Shown in pieces: positions 1 through 12,184 of a stretch of 64,000 bases of DNA (positions within the stretch are counted from its first letter, which is position 1; each line of letters begins with the position of its first letter). This DNA comes from Cenococcum geophilum 1.58 (Eukaryota; Ascomycota; Dothideomycetes; Gloniales; Gloniaceae), in NCBI GenBank assembly GCA_001692895.1, contig KV748236.1:496241-560240 (forward strand), read 5' to 3'. The notes beneath the pieces were generated by a model that saw nothing but the letters and a program-made list of their open reading frames with translations, was not told where the DNA came from and did not search any database. Both the position numbers and the translations under genes were made by a program.

Positions 1-2978
1 GTTTAAGGTATTAATAGATAGTGAAGCAACGAGGAACTATATCTTGCTAGTAATAGTTAAAAAAATGGGGTTACTATATAGATAGAAGGAACAACCTTAC
101 CTATTAGTAATAATTTTAGGAGATCCGATAGCCTACGGAGAAGGCATTATTAATCTTAAAATAGGACCTATTTAGCTAACTATTAAAGAAAGATAAATTA
201 AGATATCTTTTGATATATTACTATTGGGGAATAATAAGGCAGTATTAGGAATGCCTTGGTTATAGGATTACAACCTAAAGATCAATTGGGTTATAGGTTA
301 AGTTAATATTAGAGATATATAACGACGTAAGATATAACAGTAAACTAAGATGGTATGGTACTAAGTAGAAGCGATCTATAAAGAAATGGAAAAAGGGCTA
401 AGCTATGTACTAAAAAGATACCATAAGTATGGCAAGAAACTATAGTTACTAAAGAGTAAAAAGCTGTTAGAGTATATAGTATGGGACTATAAGATAGAAT
501 TAGAAGAAGGAATAAGTCTAAGGTTCTTTTTAATCTATAAGCTTACTAAAGAAAAAGGTAGAGCATTAAAAGAGTTTGTCTAAGAAAACTTACGAAAGGG
601 ATATATTAGACTATTATAGTTATTAGTGGGTTATCTAGTACTATTTATATTAAAGAAAAATGGTAAACTAAGGCTGTGTATCGACTATAGGCAGTTAAAT
701 AGCATTACTAGAAAGGATAGGTATCCTTTACCCTTAATTAGCGAGATTTAAGATAGGATAGGCAACGCGCAAATCTTTACAAAGATAGATTTAAGATAGG
801 CGTACCATTAAATTAGAATTAAGGAAGGCAACGAATAGAAAGCGGCCTTTAGGTCAAAGGAAGGACTATATAAACTATTAGTTATGCAATTCGGGCTTAT
901 AAACGCACTAGTAACGTTCCAGAAGCGTATTAACAATGTATTAAGAGAGTACTTAGATGAATTTATTATAGTATACCTTAATGACATTATTATTTACTTA
1001 ATGAATAAGGAAGAATATGGAGAATACGTTAAATGGGTCTTAGTAAGACTATAAGAAGAACAGATGCTAGTAGCAATTAAGAAATACAAATTCTTTATAA
1101 GGAAGACAGATTTTGTCGGATTTATTATTAAACTAGGCCAACTTAGTATAGATCTAAAAAAGATTAAGGCTATAGTGAATTGGTAAGAACTAAAGAACGT
1201 TATATAGTTAAGATCGTTTTTAGGGTTTTGCAATTACTACAGAAGGTTTATAGCTTAATAGTTAAAGAATATTAAGCCGTTTATAAGATTAATAAAGAAA
1301 GAGGAACTATAGATATAGGGAGAGAAATAAAAGGAACTATTTAAGAAAGTTAAATAGTTGTTTACCTAGGAACTAGTCCTTAAAATCTATTAACTAAAGT
1401 TGGAAACGGTTATAGAGATAGATGTATTAGACTATGCCTAGAAACGTACTTCCTATAAAAATATAAGAATAAATGGCACCTAGTGGTATACTATAGTTAA
1501 AAGATAATATTACTAGAACTAAACTATAACATCTATAATAAGGAGTTATTAGGTATAGTTATAGCACTTAAGGAATAGAGAGTATTCTTATAAGGTATAG
1601 AGAAACTATTTATAGTTAAGATGGATTATAAGAACCTAACGGGGTTCCTAATAATAAAAGAACTTAATTAGAGATAGGTTAGATAGGTAAAAATGCTTAC
1701 GGAATACTATTTTAAGATTTAGTATATTAAGGGCACAGAGAATATATGGGCAGATGCTTTAAGCAGAAAGACTAAACTATAAAATAATGAAAAGCCATTA
1801 GGGGCTTTACTACGAAAAGACCTAGATGGATTAATTAGATATAACTATCCAAAAATTGCAGTAACATAAGAAGAATAGATCCATAAATTACTAGAGAGTA
1901 ATTAGATATAAAAGATCTAAAAAGTATAGGCAGAGGATCCGGACTTAGAGTAGTACAAAAATTGAGAAATAATGTACGTGCTAAGATCCATCGCAAAAGA
2001 GTTTATTAAGTCGTTTTATAAAGGACCAGCTTAAGGACATAATAGAGCTATAGGCTTAATATTAAGACTTTAAAAAGAATATATTATTAATAGAATCTAA
2101 GGACTAGTAAGATAAGTTATAAAGAAATATCTAGATTGCTAAAGGAATAAACTAATAAGGTATAAGCTATACGGAGGGCTATAACCTATTAAGATACTAG
2201 AAAGACTATGGGAGGTTATATTATAGGACTTTATTATTAAGTTACTAAAATTAAAAGATCCTATTACTGGATAAGATTATAACGCAATTTTAGTAATAGT
2301 GGATAAGCTTACGAAGTAGGGATACTTTATAGCATGCATAGAAGAAATATTAGCGGAAGATNTCGCTAAAATCTATATTAAGGAAGTGTTTGTAAGATAT
2401 AGAGCACTAAGTAAAATTATATTAGATAGAGATCTAAGATTTATAATAGTATTCTAGGAAGTGTTTTTAGCAGAGTAAGGAGTTTAAGCAATAACTTCCA
2501 CTATATATTATTTATAGACAGACAGTTAAACAGAAAGACTAAATTAGATACTAGAGTAGTATCTAAGGCATTATATTAATTATATATAGAATAATTGGGT
2601 ATTACTATTACTAGTTATATAGTTTATATATAATATAACACTATAAGAAGGAATGGGTATGTTACTATTTAAGGCGAATTACGGATATAAGCTAAAGACC
2701 TTATTATTGCCATAATAAGTAAAGAAAACGAGTAGTATAGCTAAGTAAAGAATAGAGAATTTAATAAATCTTTATGCAGACCTTATAGAAATAGCTAAGG
2801 TGGTATAGTAAAGAATAAAAAAGTACTATAATGCTAAGAGATCTAAGGGACTAGATCTTAAGGAGGGGGATAAAGTATGGCTACTATATAAAAATTTTAA
2901 GAGTTAATAACTAAGTAAGAAATTAAACTATGTTAGACTAGGACCTTTTAAAATTACGTAAAGAATTTTATTAGTTAT
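1..2978 (+). pseudogene. pol of A-1: protease, RT, RNase H, integrase (degraded)
   Basis: This is the Pol polyprotein remnant of Gypsy A-1. A retropepsin-like stretch (LIDS type) lies at about 1-330. Reverse transcriptase covers about 550-1090, with the LCIDYRQLN block near 672-700 and the YxDD-equivalent near 973-996. RNase H covers about 1430-1775 and closes with an ADALSRK block near 1752-1772. The integrase zinc-binding and DDE core lie at about 1990-2560, and a GPY/F-type module lies near 2870-2960. The RT-before-integrase order and the later chromodomain identify a chromovirus-like Ty3/Gypsy. It is a fossil with many breaks. Confidence 0.9.
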
Positions 2979-3152
2979 TGTCGGTATTACCCAGGGGTAC
3001 TGCAATTGCAATATAAGGTAACAGGTTCTTTAATTTATTCGTATCTTTCGCAGAGGATTATAAGGATCGCGGTGCCTAAATAGGGGGCTGATAAGTCACC
3101 GTAAGGATGACTAATCAGAGACATGACCACGTAACCTCTACTCGTACAGACA
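2979..3152 (-). repeat. 3' LTR of the gag-only element
   Basis: This 174-bp repeat starts TGTCGGTATTACC and ends CTCGTACAGACA. It matches 5522-5697 throughout. The left target duplication GTTAT lies at 2974-2978. Confidence 0.92.
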
Positions 3153-3235
3153 CTGGCGACATTTATAAAAAGGAAAGAAGGTAAGAAAGTATAAAGGAGA
3201 AGTATATAGGTCAACAGGTGCTTAGGGCAGTAATC

Positions 3236-3310
3236 GCGAATGTCTTGGGTATTGCGAATATTACGGATATTGCAGACGTTGCGGATATTGTTACGGATAT
3301 TGCGGTGGAG
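3236..3310. repeat. short tandem repeat, GCGGATATT/TTACGGATATT units
   Basis: Repeated variants of a 9-15 bp unit containing CGGATATTG lie just inside the 3' LTR of the gag-only element. They fall in its non-coding 3' part. Confidence 0.6.
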
Positions 3311-3859
3311 ACAGGTAGGCGCGTATAAGGTGTTACTGAGGTATCCTATAACAGAGCGTAGTTAAAGTCAGAACTAAAGGTATGGCGGCTTTAGAAGGTA
3401 TAAAAGTCATTATAGACTATAGGGGAAGTAGGTAAAAGGGCTAAGTCCTATCCGTTGTCGTTAAAATAACAGTTAAGGAAGTTAATATTAACGGTAAGGT
3501 CGGGAGGGTTATTGTTATAAAGGTAGGTGGCGCTCTTGCCCTTGTCGTTACTACTCTTATTATTAACATCACCGCGCCTTACTGTACTAGGTTCCGTACC
3601 ACTAGGGTCTATACTACTAGGCTCTATACTACCCGTAAGGTTATAGGTAAAGGCATTGTTATTTATAAACGTAACTATATTCTTAGCCGTTTTAATTAGT
3701 ATTGGTCCGTTTAAGGTTATAAAGTACTTAATACCATAGTCATTATAAAAGAAGTTACCGCTAGTAGGAACTGCAGTTAGGGTTAATATATTAAATGCTA
3801 TAGCCGTTATATCCTTATTAAAGTCATCATCAATATCATTATCCGTGAGATACTAGTGG

Positions 3860-4782
3860 ACACGTCTTTTAAATCCTTCTCTTGCTTTATTACGTTCTTC
3901 TTTAGTATACCTAGTTAACCAACAGTCTCCTTTCTTACATACAAAGCACGTCCTAGCATTATTGCTATAACGATTATTTAATAAACTTAGTCAAGACGTT
4001 AGTTAGTAGTAGCGACGGTTAGTAAAGAATACGTCCGTAGGCTGTTCCGTAGGCTATAAGAACACATTAGCGGGTTATCCTATAGTACCATTAATCTTCT
4101 TATAAGTAACAATTAACGATTATAGGCTGTTTATAAGGCTAGTAAGTATAGTAGGTAGGTTAAAGTAAGCTGCCTAATAAGCAGTAATATCTTAATAAGC
4201 GATAATAAGCTTATTATGTAGGAAGTTATTATTGTAGAGGTTAGCGTTAAGACCATACTATAAATAACAGAGGTCGTTAAGCAGTAGCTGTAGGCAGTCC
4301 CCTATAGACTTGCCTTTATTTTTTATTATTACGGTCTTTAAGGTTATAGCGTTCCATTTTGCCAAGATTCCACGCTTATATTCTAGTCCTTTAAAGTAGT
4401 TGCATACGGCATTATAGATACTATTAAAGGTGGTATAGGTTGCCTTATTCTTATAATAGAAGTTAAAAGTAATACCCTATAGCATCGTTAGAAAGCCTTT
4501 AATCTTTGCCTCTTATAGTATATTAACCCTATTATAAAGGTCGTTGAAAATCGTAAGCTTGCGGTTAAAGTTATCATCCTCTCCGCTATACTTACTTTCC
4601 TCTATATATATCTTTACCAAGGTTACTAAGTCTCTACCATAGGTAGTGGCTTTAGCTTCTATAGAAGGAGCTGTGACGTTTATAGGGGGAGCCGTAACGT
4701 TCGTAGAGGGGGCCGTGACGTCCGTAGGGGGAGCCGTGACGTTTGTAGGTGAGGGAGGCTCGGCCATAGGGAGGTCATTCAA
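3860..4782 (-). pseudogene. gag of the 2.7-kb LTR element
   Basis: Minus-strand Gag remnant. The N-terminal part (4782 down to 4513) is the longest open stretch. It starts with a Thr/Pro-rich tandem-repeat segment and passes into a helical capsid-like block with the KLTIFNDL motif. A matching block with KLTIF appears in the Copia element at about 27700, which supports a Copia-type gag. Further down, a CFVCKKGDCW knuckle near 3950-3915 is followed by a basic segment. The order of capsid-like block then knuckle is that of fungal Copia gag. No pol domain follows. It is a fossil with several breaks. Confidence 0.8.
4664..4752 (-). repeat. 21-bp tandem repeat encoding TNVTAPP-type units in gag
   Basis: Four copies of a 21-bp unit (plus strand GGGAGCCGTGACGTTYGTAG) encode a seven-residue Thr/Val/Ala/Pro motif near the Gag N terminus. 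The unit length is a multiple of three, so copy-number change keeps the frame. Confidence 0.8.
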
Positions 4783-5521
4783 GACAGCTAGGGTCGGGGT
4801 AGGTGCCGTTAAGGGAGTTAATAAACGTGATTTAAGACGGCGGTTAATAACATACGAATTAAAGCGTCCTTTATTATCAATATATAGCTTAATTTCTATA
4901 TCTAACTATTCCGTAGGGTTATCTTCATAGGCGATATTATACAGTGCTTATAGTACTAACTTGCTCTTCTTATTAAAGACCTATACTCCGTTACGTCGGA
5001 GTAGTTATTTAAGTCCCGTAAGTGCAGGCCTATTAGCGTCTTTAAATATCTATACCTTAAAATTATTAAAGTCCTCTTAGTATAATTCCCATAGGCTTTT
5101 ATCTTTAAAGTTGTATTTAGTGTACTTATTAATTTTAAAGTTAATATAGTTAGTAATGTCTTCTGCGGTAGTCTCGTTAGTTAAGGTAATTCCATTACTT
5201 TAGTTTAGACGTTAGGTTCCTATATTAGATATAATTGACCAGCATAGATCGTGGTGTAGGTCGTGGTCTTATGTATTAAGCGGTTAATGGGTATTAGGGG
5301 GTACTGGCGCTCAGTAAAGAGGTCGTACTGGGTATTAATTTTGCGTGGTGGACGCGAACCGAACAAAGCCTTAGAGGAGTCGGTTCTTTAAGTTCCCAGG
5401 GCCTATACAGGAAGGGTTCTCCTTAGCAAACACAACGTGGTTGACGGGCCTTGGTAGGAGCAATTACGTAGTGCCTCTCTTTATAATAACACCTGGCTGA
5501 TCTGTAATATTAACTAATTAG

Positions 5522-5697
5522 TGTTGGTATTACCTAGGGGGGTACTATAATTGCAATATAAGGTAACAGGTTCTTTAATTCATTCGTGTCTTTCGCAGAG
5601 GATCGTAAGGATCGCGGTGCCTAAATAGGGGGCTAATAAGTCACCGTAAGGATGACTAATCAGAGACATAACTACGTAACCTCTACTCGTACAGACA
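5522..5697 (-). repeat. 5' LTR of the gag-only element
   Basis: This 176-bp direct repeat of 2979-3152 ends CAGACA and is followed by target duplication GTTAT at 5698-5702. It is the 5' LTR because gag lies on the minus strand. Confidence 0.92.
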
Positions 5698-5702
5698 GTT
5701 AT

Positions 5703-6000
5703 ATTTAAGTTAAACCTACTAGCTAAGATAAAGATTTACCCTATATAATATATCGCAATACTAGAGCTAGTATATGGGAATATTAAGCTACTAGCCTACG
5801 AAGCAGATACGTATAGAGGACGAGAAGAAGATAAATGGTAAGTTTTAAAGATTATTAGTTATAAGAACATTAATAATAAAATATAGTACGAAGTAAAGTG
5901 GATAGGCTATAATAAGACTACCTAGAAACTACTAGAGAACCTAAAGAACGCTATAGGAAAGGTATAGGAGTATTAGAAGAAAAAAGGTCAGGTAATATTA
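5703..6000 (+). pseudogene. chromodomain end of A-1 Pol
   Basis: Continuation of A-1 Pol after the nested element. A chromodomain-like block with EVKWIGY near 5890-5910 closes the polyprotein, as in chromoviruses whose chromodomain targets insertion to heterochromatin. Equivalent blocks are seen on the minus strand near 18235-18415 (A-5), 31815-31990 (A-2), 49580-49760 (A-4) and 63835-64000 (A-3). Confidence 0.8.
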
Positions 6001-6710
6001 ATAAAGAAGGATTGCTAAAGAATAAGTTACCTAAGGGGGACCTAGGGAGAGCGACTGCTAAACTACTTAGAGTTATTTCCTTCTCTGTTAGAAGAGAATC
6101 CGCTTTTTTATTGCTAAGTTTCTATAAACCTTATTCTATAAGCTTCTACTCTTTAAAACGGACCTTTTTATAAACCTTCTTAAGACAAAGTAGCTAGGTA
6201 GATGCCGCGATATAAGTATCTAGGGCCTTCTGTTCCGTATCCTAAAATCGCTTAAGCTTAGCAAAAGCCTACGCTAGATTACTATTAAGCTTTGCAGTAG
6301 TAGATTAAATATAAAACCCTATAACAAATTACTTAGGGAACTTAAAGACTATTAAGAGTTATAAAACGCGTATATTTAGCGTTAAAAGTAAAACAAATAT
6401 CGCAAGATAATTAAATGTTTACTTTAGTATACTCTAAGTAAAAGGAAGGTTGTTAAGATAAGGGACTTACTAGCGTAATATAGACTAACCCCTCTTTCGT
6501 ATAACAAGAATATAGAGATGGTATAATTTTACTAAGCGATAATATAGCAGTAACTATGCGGGCATGACGTTACGCGTATAAAGAAGAAGATGCTTTAGGT
6601 ATAATAAGTAACAATATTAACTAAATTAATTAGATAGATATTATACCTCTAGTAAACAACCTAAAGATGCTAAGTATCTTTAAGGACGAAAATAGAGAGG
6701 AGGAAGATGG
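6001..6710 (-). other. A-1 3' region with conserved antisense frame
   Basis: About 700 bp lie between the end of Pol and the 3' LTR. On the strand opposite to pol, reading from 6118 downward, a frame gives LSNKKADSLL followed by RSPLGNLFFSN near 6040-6005. The same antisense motif is present in all five family-A copies (see findings). The sense strand here shows no recognisable domain. It may be an antisense gene of the element or only a constrained non-coding region. Confidence 0.5.
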
Positions 6711-7130
6711 TGTTACGGACGCTTTAAGTATAATATTATAACTACTTAAAGAAGAGTTAGAAGAAGCTAGTTAGTTAATAAGAGTATGGTCTAGTATAGA
6801 ACCGGTAGAACTATATAACAAGGAATAGTAACTAAGGTTATATAATATGCTACGTGTTAAATAAGAGAAATAAAAGGAACTTATGTACCTTATGTATAAC
6901 CTATATATTATATATAAGAAGGATTTTATAGGAGTATAGTTGTGTATTTAAGGACCTTTAGTCCCTACCTAGATAGTTCCTTCCTTGTAGTGATTCTTAG
7001 AATATAATTAAAGTTAATCTGTTAGGTAACCACTCTACCAGTTATTATTACGTTGTTGACTTTATTTAATACCTATATACCTAGCCTATTAACGAGTCCA
7101 CCGTAGTATTTACTACAAGGCTTTGTTACA
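6711..7130 (+). repeat. 3' LTR of Gypsy A-1
   Basis: This 420-bp LTR begins TGTTACGGACGCTTTAAG and ends ACTACAAGGCTTTGTTACA. It is the reverse complement of the family-A LTRs at 17076, 26814, 30665, 38519, 47732, 48438 and 62944. Its end at 7130 marks the join to B3. Confidence 0.93.
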
Positions 7131-10100
7131 GGGGCCGCTGCTATAAGAGTAATAGGTAACTTCTAGGCGAAGGTCTAGGGCGTTAAGGACGAAGAGACGT
7201 TAGCGGAAGTAGATCTATCTATTAATAATACTGTATTCTAACTTATTGTAATAGAGTAATTTCCTAATTTTCTTTAGCTAACGGCGAGCTTTCCAATTAT
7301 ATAGGGCTGCTACTATATCTCTTATAAGTTCGTTCTCCTGGTATCCTAGCCAGATTAACTTATCTAGTAACTTTTTGGCTATTTTGGGGTCTAAAGCAGC
7401 TATAAACTTTATATCGTTAGAGTTACGGGACTTGTATAGTAATTCTTTTAAAATTATAGGGTTAACTTTTTAGGGCGGTATAATAACTTAGGCTTAATAG
7501 CGGAGGCGTTTATTATTAGTATCCTTAGGCCTTATTCCTAGTAGCTGGCTTAAGGCGTTAGGGAGCGTAGCTTTGCTACTAAGTCTATATATAATTACAA
7601 AGTTAAACTGTAAAAGGAACTCTGCCTACTAAACTTAGCGCTAGTTTAGCTGCTTAGTAGTTATAAACGTCTATAGGTTTTTATAGTTAGTAATAATTTT
7701 AAACAGCTCCTTAGTCCCTTGCAGCTTAAGATACTATTCCTCTAAAGCCTTAATAATAGCTAGGAGTTCTTTATTATAGATCTTATAGTTATATTTTAGC
7801 GCGGAGTGCTTTATAGAGAAGAATGCGACCAGTCTTAATTTTCCGTTATTATTATACTGGGAAAGGACTCCGCTAAAAGCCCAATTTAATACGTCTGTCT
7901 TTACTATTGTTTTCTTTATATAGTTATAGTATGCTAGTACTAGTGCTTAAGTAAAGGCTCCCTTAAGGGCCTTAAACGATTTAGCTTATTTTAGTCCCTA
8001 TAGCTATCTAATATCCTTCTTTAGGAGTTTTATTATAGGTGTAGCGATAGTAGAGTAGCCTTGGATAAATTGTTAGTAGAAGTTCGCGAAGCCGAGAAAT
8101 TATTATAGTTCTTTAATTAATGTTGGGTCCTTCTATTCCTATAAGGCCTATATCTTCTTAGGGTCCATAGTTATACTATTAGTCAAGATAATTAAGCCAA
8201 GGTATTTTGTTTTAGTAGAGTAGAACTTAGACTTATTAATATTAATCTAAAGTCTAGTATTATTAAGTCTTTAGATGACTTTATTTATATACTTAGTATA
8301 CTTAGTACGTATTTTAGAAAAGATAAGGACGTCATTAAGGTAGGTAGTATAGTAGTTGTTAAGGGCGTTGTATAGAATATAGTTAATATAGTTTTAGAAT
8401 ATAGCGGGTGTGTTATAGAGGCTAAATAGTATAACTAGTATCTTATAGAGTCCGAACCGGGTAATAAATGCTATAAGCCACTTATGGCCCTCTATAATCC
8501 GGATCCGGTTAAACGCAGCAATTATATTAAGTTTAGTAAAGTACTTAGCGCTATAAAGTGCGTCAAGTATCTCGCGGATTAGTAGTAGTAGGTATTAATT
8601 CTTAATAGTGACTGTGTTTAGGCCTTAGTAGTTATAGTAGATTTATATACCGCCGCCGGGCTTAGCAGCGAGGAGGAGTAGTGCGGTAGTTGGTAAGGTT
8701 AATTCGCGGATAAAACCCTTATCCAGCATCTTATTAATCTACTTCTTTATACACCTAAGTTTAGTAGGTAAGAGTGGTCTATTTTTATAGTATAGGGCCT
8801 AGTTTCTAGGGGTGATCTTAATTTTATAGTCCTATAGTCGGTAAGGGGGCAGCTTATTTACGTTTTTAAGGAGGAAGTATTTAATATATTTACTAAACTC
8901 CTTTAGTAGGTGTTATAGAATGTCTTTATAGGTTAATCCTGGTTTACCTTTTAGGAATTTTTTAATATCGGTATTGACTATCTTCCGACGTAAAAGCTTG
9001 GGTTTAGTTTTTAGATTTATTTTAAGGAAGTTATAGAAATAAGGGGGGAGTACTTTACGGGCTTCCTTTATTATATAGTCGCCTTTTACTAGCCGGCGGA
9101 AAGACCTTTTTAATAGGTTTAGTACTTCTATTAGGCCTATAGGCAGCTCTTTAAGCAGCTATTAGTACTTATCTTATTTAACTAGTTCTACTAGCTCCGC
9201 TATATAGATCCTTATTACCTTTACGTCTTTTTATTTATAGAACTAGGTAAAATTAATAGTATAGGTGTATTTAATATTATCTAGGTTAGGGCGTGTCTGG
9301 CTCTTTAGTGCTACGGCTAGGCTAATACGGCTTAGTCGGCTTAAAGGGGTAGAAACGAAGCGGCGGCTTTATATAGTACGTGTAGGAGATAGGTATAAGG
9401 TTAGGCGTTATAGTGGCGCGGTTTCTATTATCTGGGTCTTAGTAGTTCTATAGCTAGTCCTTACTATAACGTAAGCTATAGTGTGCGTATATAGTATATA
9501 GCTTAGTTTTAGGTATTAGGCTAGGCGGCTGGGGTTTAAATAGTGCCTGGGTTGGGGTTAGATTCTTAGTAGTAGCGGCGCGAAGCGGACCTTCTTCCTT
9601 GGTCTTAGCAGGGCTGGCTAGCCCGTCGTTTTGGTCTTAAGTGCTAGGTTAGTCCAGTCTTCTACTATTTTATTTCTTTATAGCTATACGGGCTCCCCTT
9701 TATTAGGAACGTCTTCTACTATTAGGGCTTTATATATAGTTTTAGGCACTAGGCTTAGTAGTGCTAAGTATCTATATAGGGCGTCCCTACTAATATTAGC
9801 TATCCCCTATAGGAGGTAGTGCCTAGAGTAGTAGTCTAAGTTAAAGCGGATCTTAAGTTTCCTAAAGCTAGGATGGGGCTTATGCTTCTAAAGCTAGGGT
9901 ATACTTAGAATAATTAGGGTAGCGGGCGAGAGTTTAGTAATAAAAAAGAGTATAGCTTTAGTATAGAGGCCAATTGATATTTAGGCGGTAAAGTAATCCG
10001 TAATAAGCAAAGTTAGGATATTATCTATAAGGCGTAGTGGCCTAGGTGCTAGTAGCTTCTTAGTTATAATGTTATACTTTCTTATAATAGACTTTACGTT

Positions 10101-10190
10101 AGTAAATGCTATTACAGTACTACTAGAGTCCACTAGGCTTACTATATTGATATAAACTTAGGGGTATAGGTTACGTAATAAGGAGAGTTG
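7131..10190 (-). pseudogene. pol of B3: protease, RT, RNase H, start of integrase
   Basis: A family-B Pol remnant reading leftward. A protease block with a VDSS-type active-site region lies near 10160-10110, followed by APRPLRL. The RT block with the CVDYRGLN equivalent lies near 8660-8620, and the following YxDD and thumb regions lie near 8340-8290. The domain order matches B1 and B2. It is a fossil with many breaks. Confidence 0.8.
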
Positions 10191-10249
10191 GGTTTAAATA
10201 AGGATTAATTTCTTGTTACTATTTACTAATCTAAGATTAAGTAGCAGTT

Positions 10250-11830
10250 TACTAATAGAAAGGACTAATTAATCTAGTAATAGGGACCTAATCTTCTCGT
10301 CTTCCTCCTTATATAGTTTAGACCCTTAGGCGCGACTTAGTTTAAGGGTTTACCTTTTAATGACTAGGGTACGGGGCTGTCTTAATAGGGCGGTTTAGTG
10401 TCCGTCTAGCTAGCAGTATTAGTCTCTATTTTAGTTAGGGTATAGGAAAATAATACCTCACTAACAATGTGGCCGTGTTCGTATTCGCTAGCGCGAAGTC
10501 GCTAATACTAGGCGTTATTAATAGGTTAGGCTCCTATATAGGGTATAGTTTGGAGTAACTAAGCTATAGGGTTAAAGGGGGGGGTTATCCGCCGCGGCTA
10601 TAATAGGCTCCGCGGTCGCCGTATTTATAATAAACTCTATAGTTACCGCGTCCGCGGTTATTTATTTACATCGTTTAATAGGGTGGTATTAGGACTAGGT
10701 TTACTATTTTAGTGGGGTTATAGGTATTCCTTTAGTGGCTAGGTAGGCTACAGGTAAGGTATAGTCTATTATTAACGCGGCGCTTATACTCTATGTTTAA
10801 AATTCTATTAAGGTCTATAGGTTCTCTAATTATTGCTAGGGTTAAGGTTAATATAGGGTAAAGGCTTAGGTAGGTAGGTGGTAGTTAGCGTTCTTCTTAA
10901 AGTTGGCTTGGTGTGTATAGTTTATAAGGTTCTTAGCAAATATATCCATCTACTTACTCCAACCTATATAGTCGCTGTTATTAATTTTATGGGCCAGTCT
11001 AAGTACCAGCTCTTCTATCTTCGGAGAGATAAACTTTTAAAGTAGGTCCACCTTCTATTTATCTGTCTTCTTAGCGTAGACTATTAGCTTATTAAGCCCT
11101 CCCTTTTAAGACTAGTAATTACACTCGCCTTAGGGGAAATGGTTAAGCTTATTTTTTACAACCTAGGTTATATTAAGGACCTTATAGTGGGTAGTAAGGT
11201 CTTTAAGCATATCTTCCTTAGTAGGCCATTTCTATATAGATATATTGTTTGGGTTCTTGTGTATAAGCTCTAGGCCCTACTTAATAAACTTATAGGCCTT
11301 ATCCTCTAGTATATCTAAGATATAAAGGATCTAGGACTAAACTATATTAAAGTAGTCCTAGTCCCGGTCGAAGACTCCCTTAATCTTAATATGCTAGGTT
11401 TTAAAATTAGCTTATTATTCTAGCGGGGTACCTTTTCCGCTAAATATTGGCGGGTCTTTAGATCTCCGTTTTTTTTTGTTAGGTTACTACCATTGTTATA
11501 AGAGTTAATTATTTTAGAACGGTAATAGTCTTTGCCTAAGAGTTAATAGTTCCTATCTAGGAAGTAATAAGGGTACTAAGGTTTTTATTGGCTTTCTTAT
11601 TAGCGGTGTTTGTGTTATATATATACTATAGTCCTACTTTAATATTATTAAGGAACTCATTAGTATAGTTAATAAGGGTAAGGTAAGCTTTGCTAGGCTT
11701 AAAGGTCTTAGGGTATAGTAGGGAGCGGCAGATTATCCACGTGATATTAGGGTATATCTCTGTAAATAGGTCTATAAAAACGTTATAGAGGTTCTAGGTT
11801 TTAGCCATTTTGGCGTTATTAGTGTCGCCC
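10250..11830 (-). pseudogene. gag of B3
   Basis: A Gag remnant aligned with 58300-59640 of B2. It contains a capsid-like block with KWPTKEDMLKDLTVYYKVLN near 11230-11170. The equivalent in B1, on the plus strand, lies near 41590-41660. I could not recognise a clear CCHC knuckle. It is heavily broken. Confidence 0.7.
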
Positions 11831-11997
11831 ATCTAGGCGCTAGGTAAAAACTAAGGATTGTTCTAGGACTGTGCTAGGGATATATCGGTTTTAGCAGAGG
11901 CGCGCGCAGGTCGCGATTGCTCTAGGGCGGAGGTTAATTAGCTAGGGTATAGGGAATTAGTAATCGCGATAGGGCGCAAATTAAAGATACCATAAAC

Positions 11998-12184
11998 TAT
12001 TACAGTGCTGCAATAAAGTAGACTAAATAACTACGTTGTGGTATAAAGAGGGGAAGAAGGTGGAAAGGGGGTATTGTATATAAATAGTAGGGCCGGCCGC
12101 TAAGTCGCTAGTGGTGGGCTAGCTAATAGTAGGGAATAGTACAAGATAGTATAAAATAGTATGCGTTAGGTCAGTGCCATAACA
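11998..12184 (-). repeat. 5' LTR of Gypsy B3
   Basis: A 187-bp LTR of family B, equal in length to both B2 LTRs (53067-53253 and 59795-59981). Its end, GTCAGTGCCATAACA, lies against hAT sequence at 12185. Confidence 0.88.

Larger units (their letters stand above)
2979..5697 (-). mobile_element. gag-only LTR retroelement (Copia-like gag) nested in A-1
   Basis: A 2.7-kb element with direct terminal repeats of 174 bp (2979-3152) and 176 bp (5522-5697) that begin TG and end CA. The 5-bp target duplication GTTAT lies at 2974-2978 and 5698-5702. The coding part is on the minus strand, so the right LTR is the 5' one. Only a Gag-like frame with a zinc-knuckle motif is visible. There is no room or signal for integrase, RT or RNase H. 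The gag resembles that of fungal Ty1/Copia elements, so it was probably mobilised by a Copia relative. It is broken by several interruptions and is younger than A-1. Confidence 0.9.
1..7130 (+). mobile_element. Ty3/Gypsy family A copy A-1, 5' part outside the window, fossil
   Basis: A chromodomain-type Ty3/Gypsy element reading rightward. The window opens inside the retropepsin region. Reverse transcriptase, RNase H, integrase, chromodomain, a long 3' region and the 3' LTR follow in order. The gag-only LTR element at 2979-5697 interrupts it between the integrase tail and the chromodomain. Its 3' LTR ends at 7130 directly against family-B sequence that matches 54928 onward, so A-1 was inserted in element B3. 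The coding frames are heavily broken (tens of interruptions) and RIP-like in base content. Its 5' LTR, gag and left target duplication lie outside the window. It is younger than B3 and older than its own insert. Confidence 0.93.
7131..12184 (-). mobile_element. Ty3/Gypsy family B copy B3, 3' part outside the window, fossil
   Basis: A minus-strand Gypsy element that aligns with B2 from about 54928 to 59981. The 5' LTR is at 11998-12184. Gag occupies roughly 11830-10250, protease about 10160-9800, RT about 8840-8290 and RNase H about 7990-7600. The integrase region begins near 7350 and is cut at 7131 by the insertion of A-1. Its remaining 3' part must lie left of the window. It abuts hAT sequence at 12185, so it was inserted in the hAT; the duplication partner of CCATA (12185-12189) is not visible. 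Frames are heavily broken. It is older than A-1 and younger than the hAT. Confidence 0.88.

Noticed and set aside
994-1233. Minus-strand open stretch, with a counterpart at 33850-34089 on the plus strand
   Set aside because: Both lie antisense to the RT of Gypsy-A copies. The similarity between them reflects the RT sequence, and no independent feature supports a gene.
9265-9819. Two short plus-strand open stretches at 9265-9453 and 9631-9819
   Set aside because: They are antisense to the protease-RT linker of B3 and not kept as open frames in B2 at 57065-57620.
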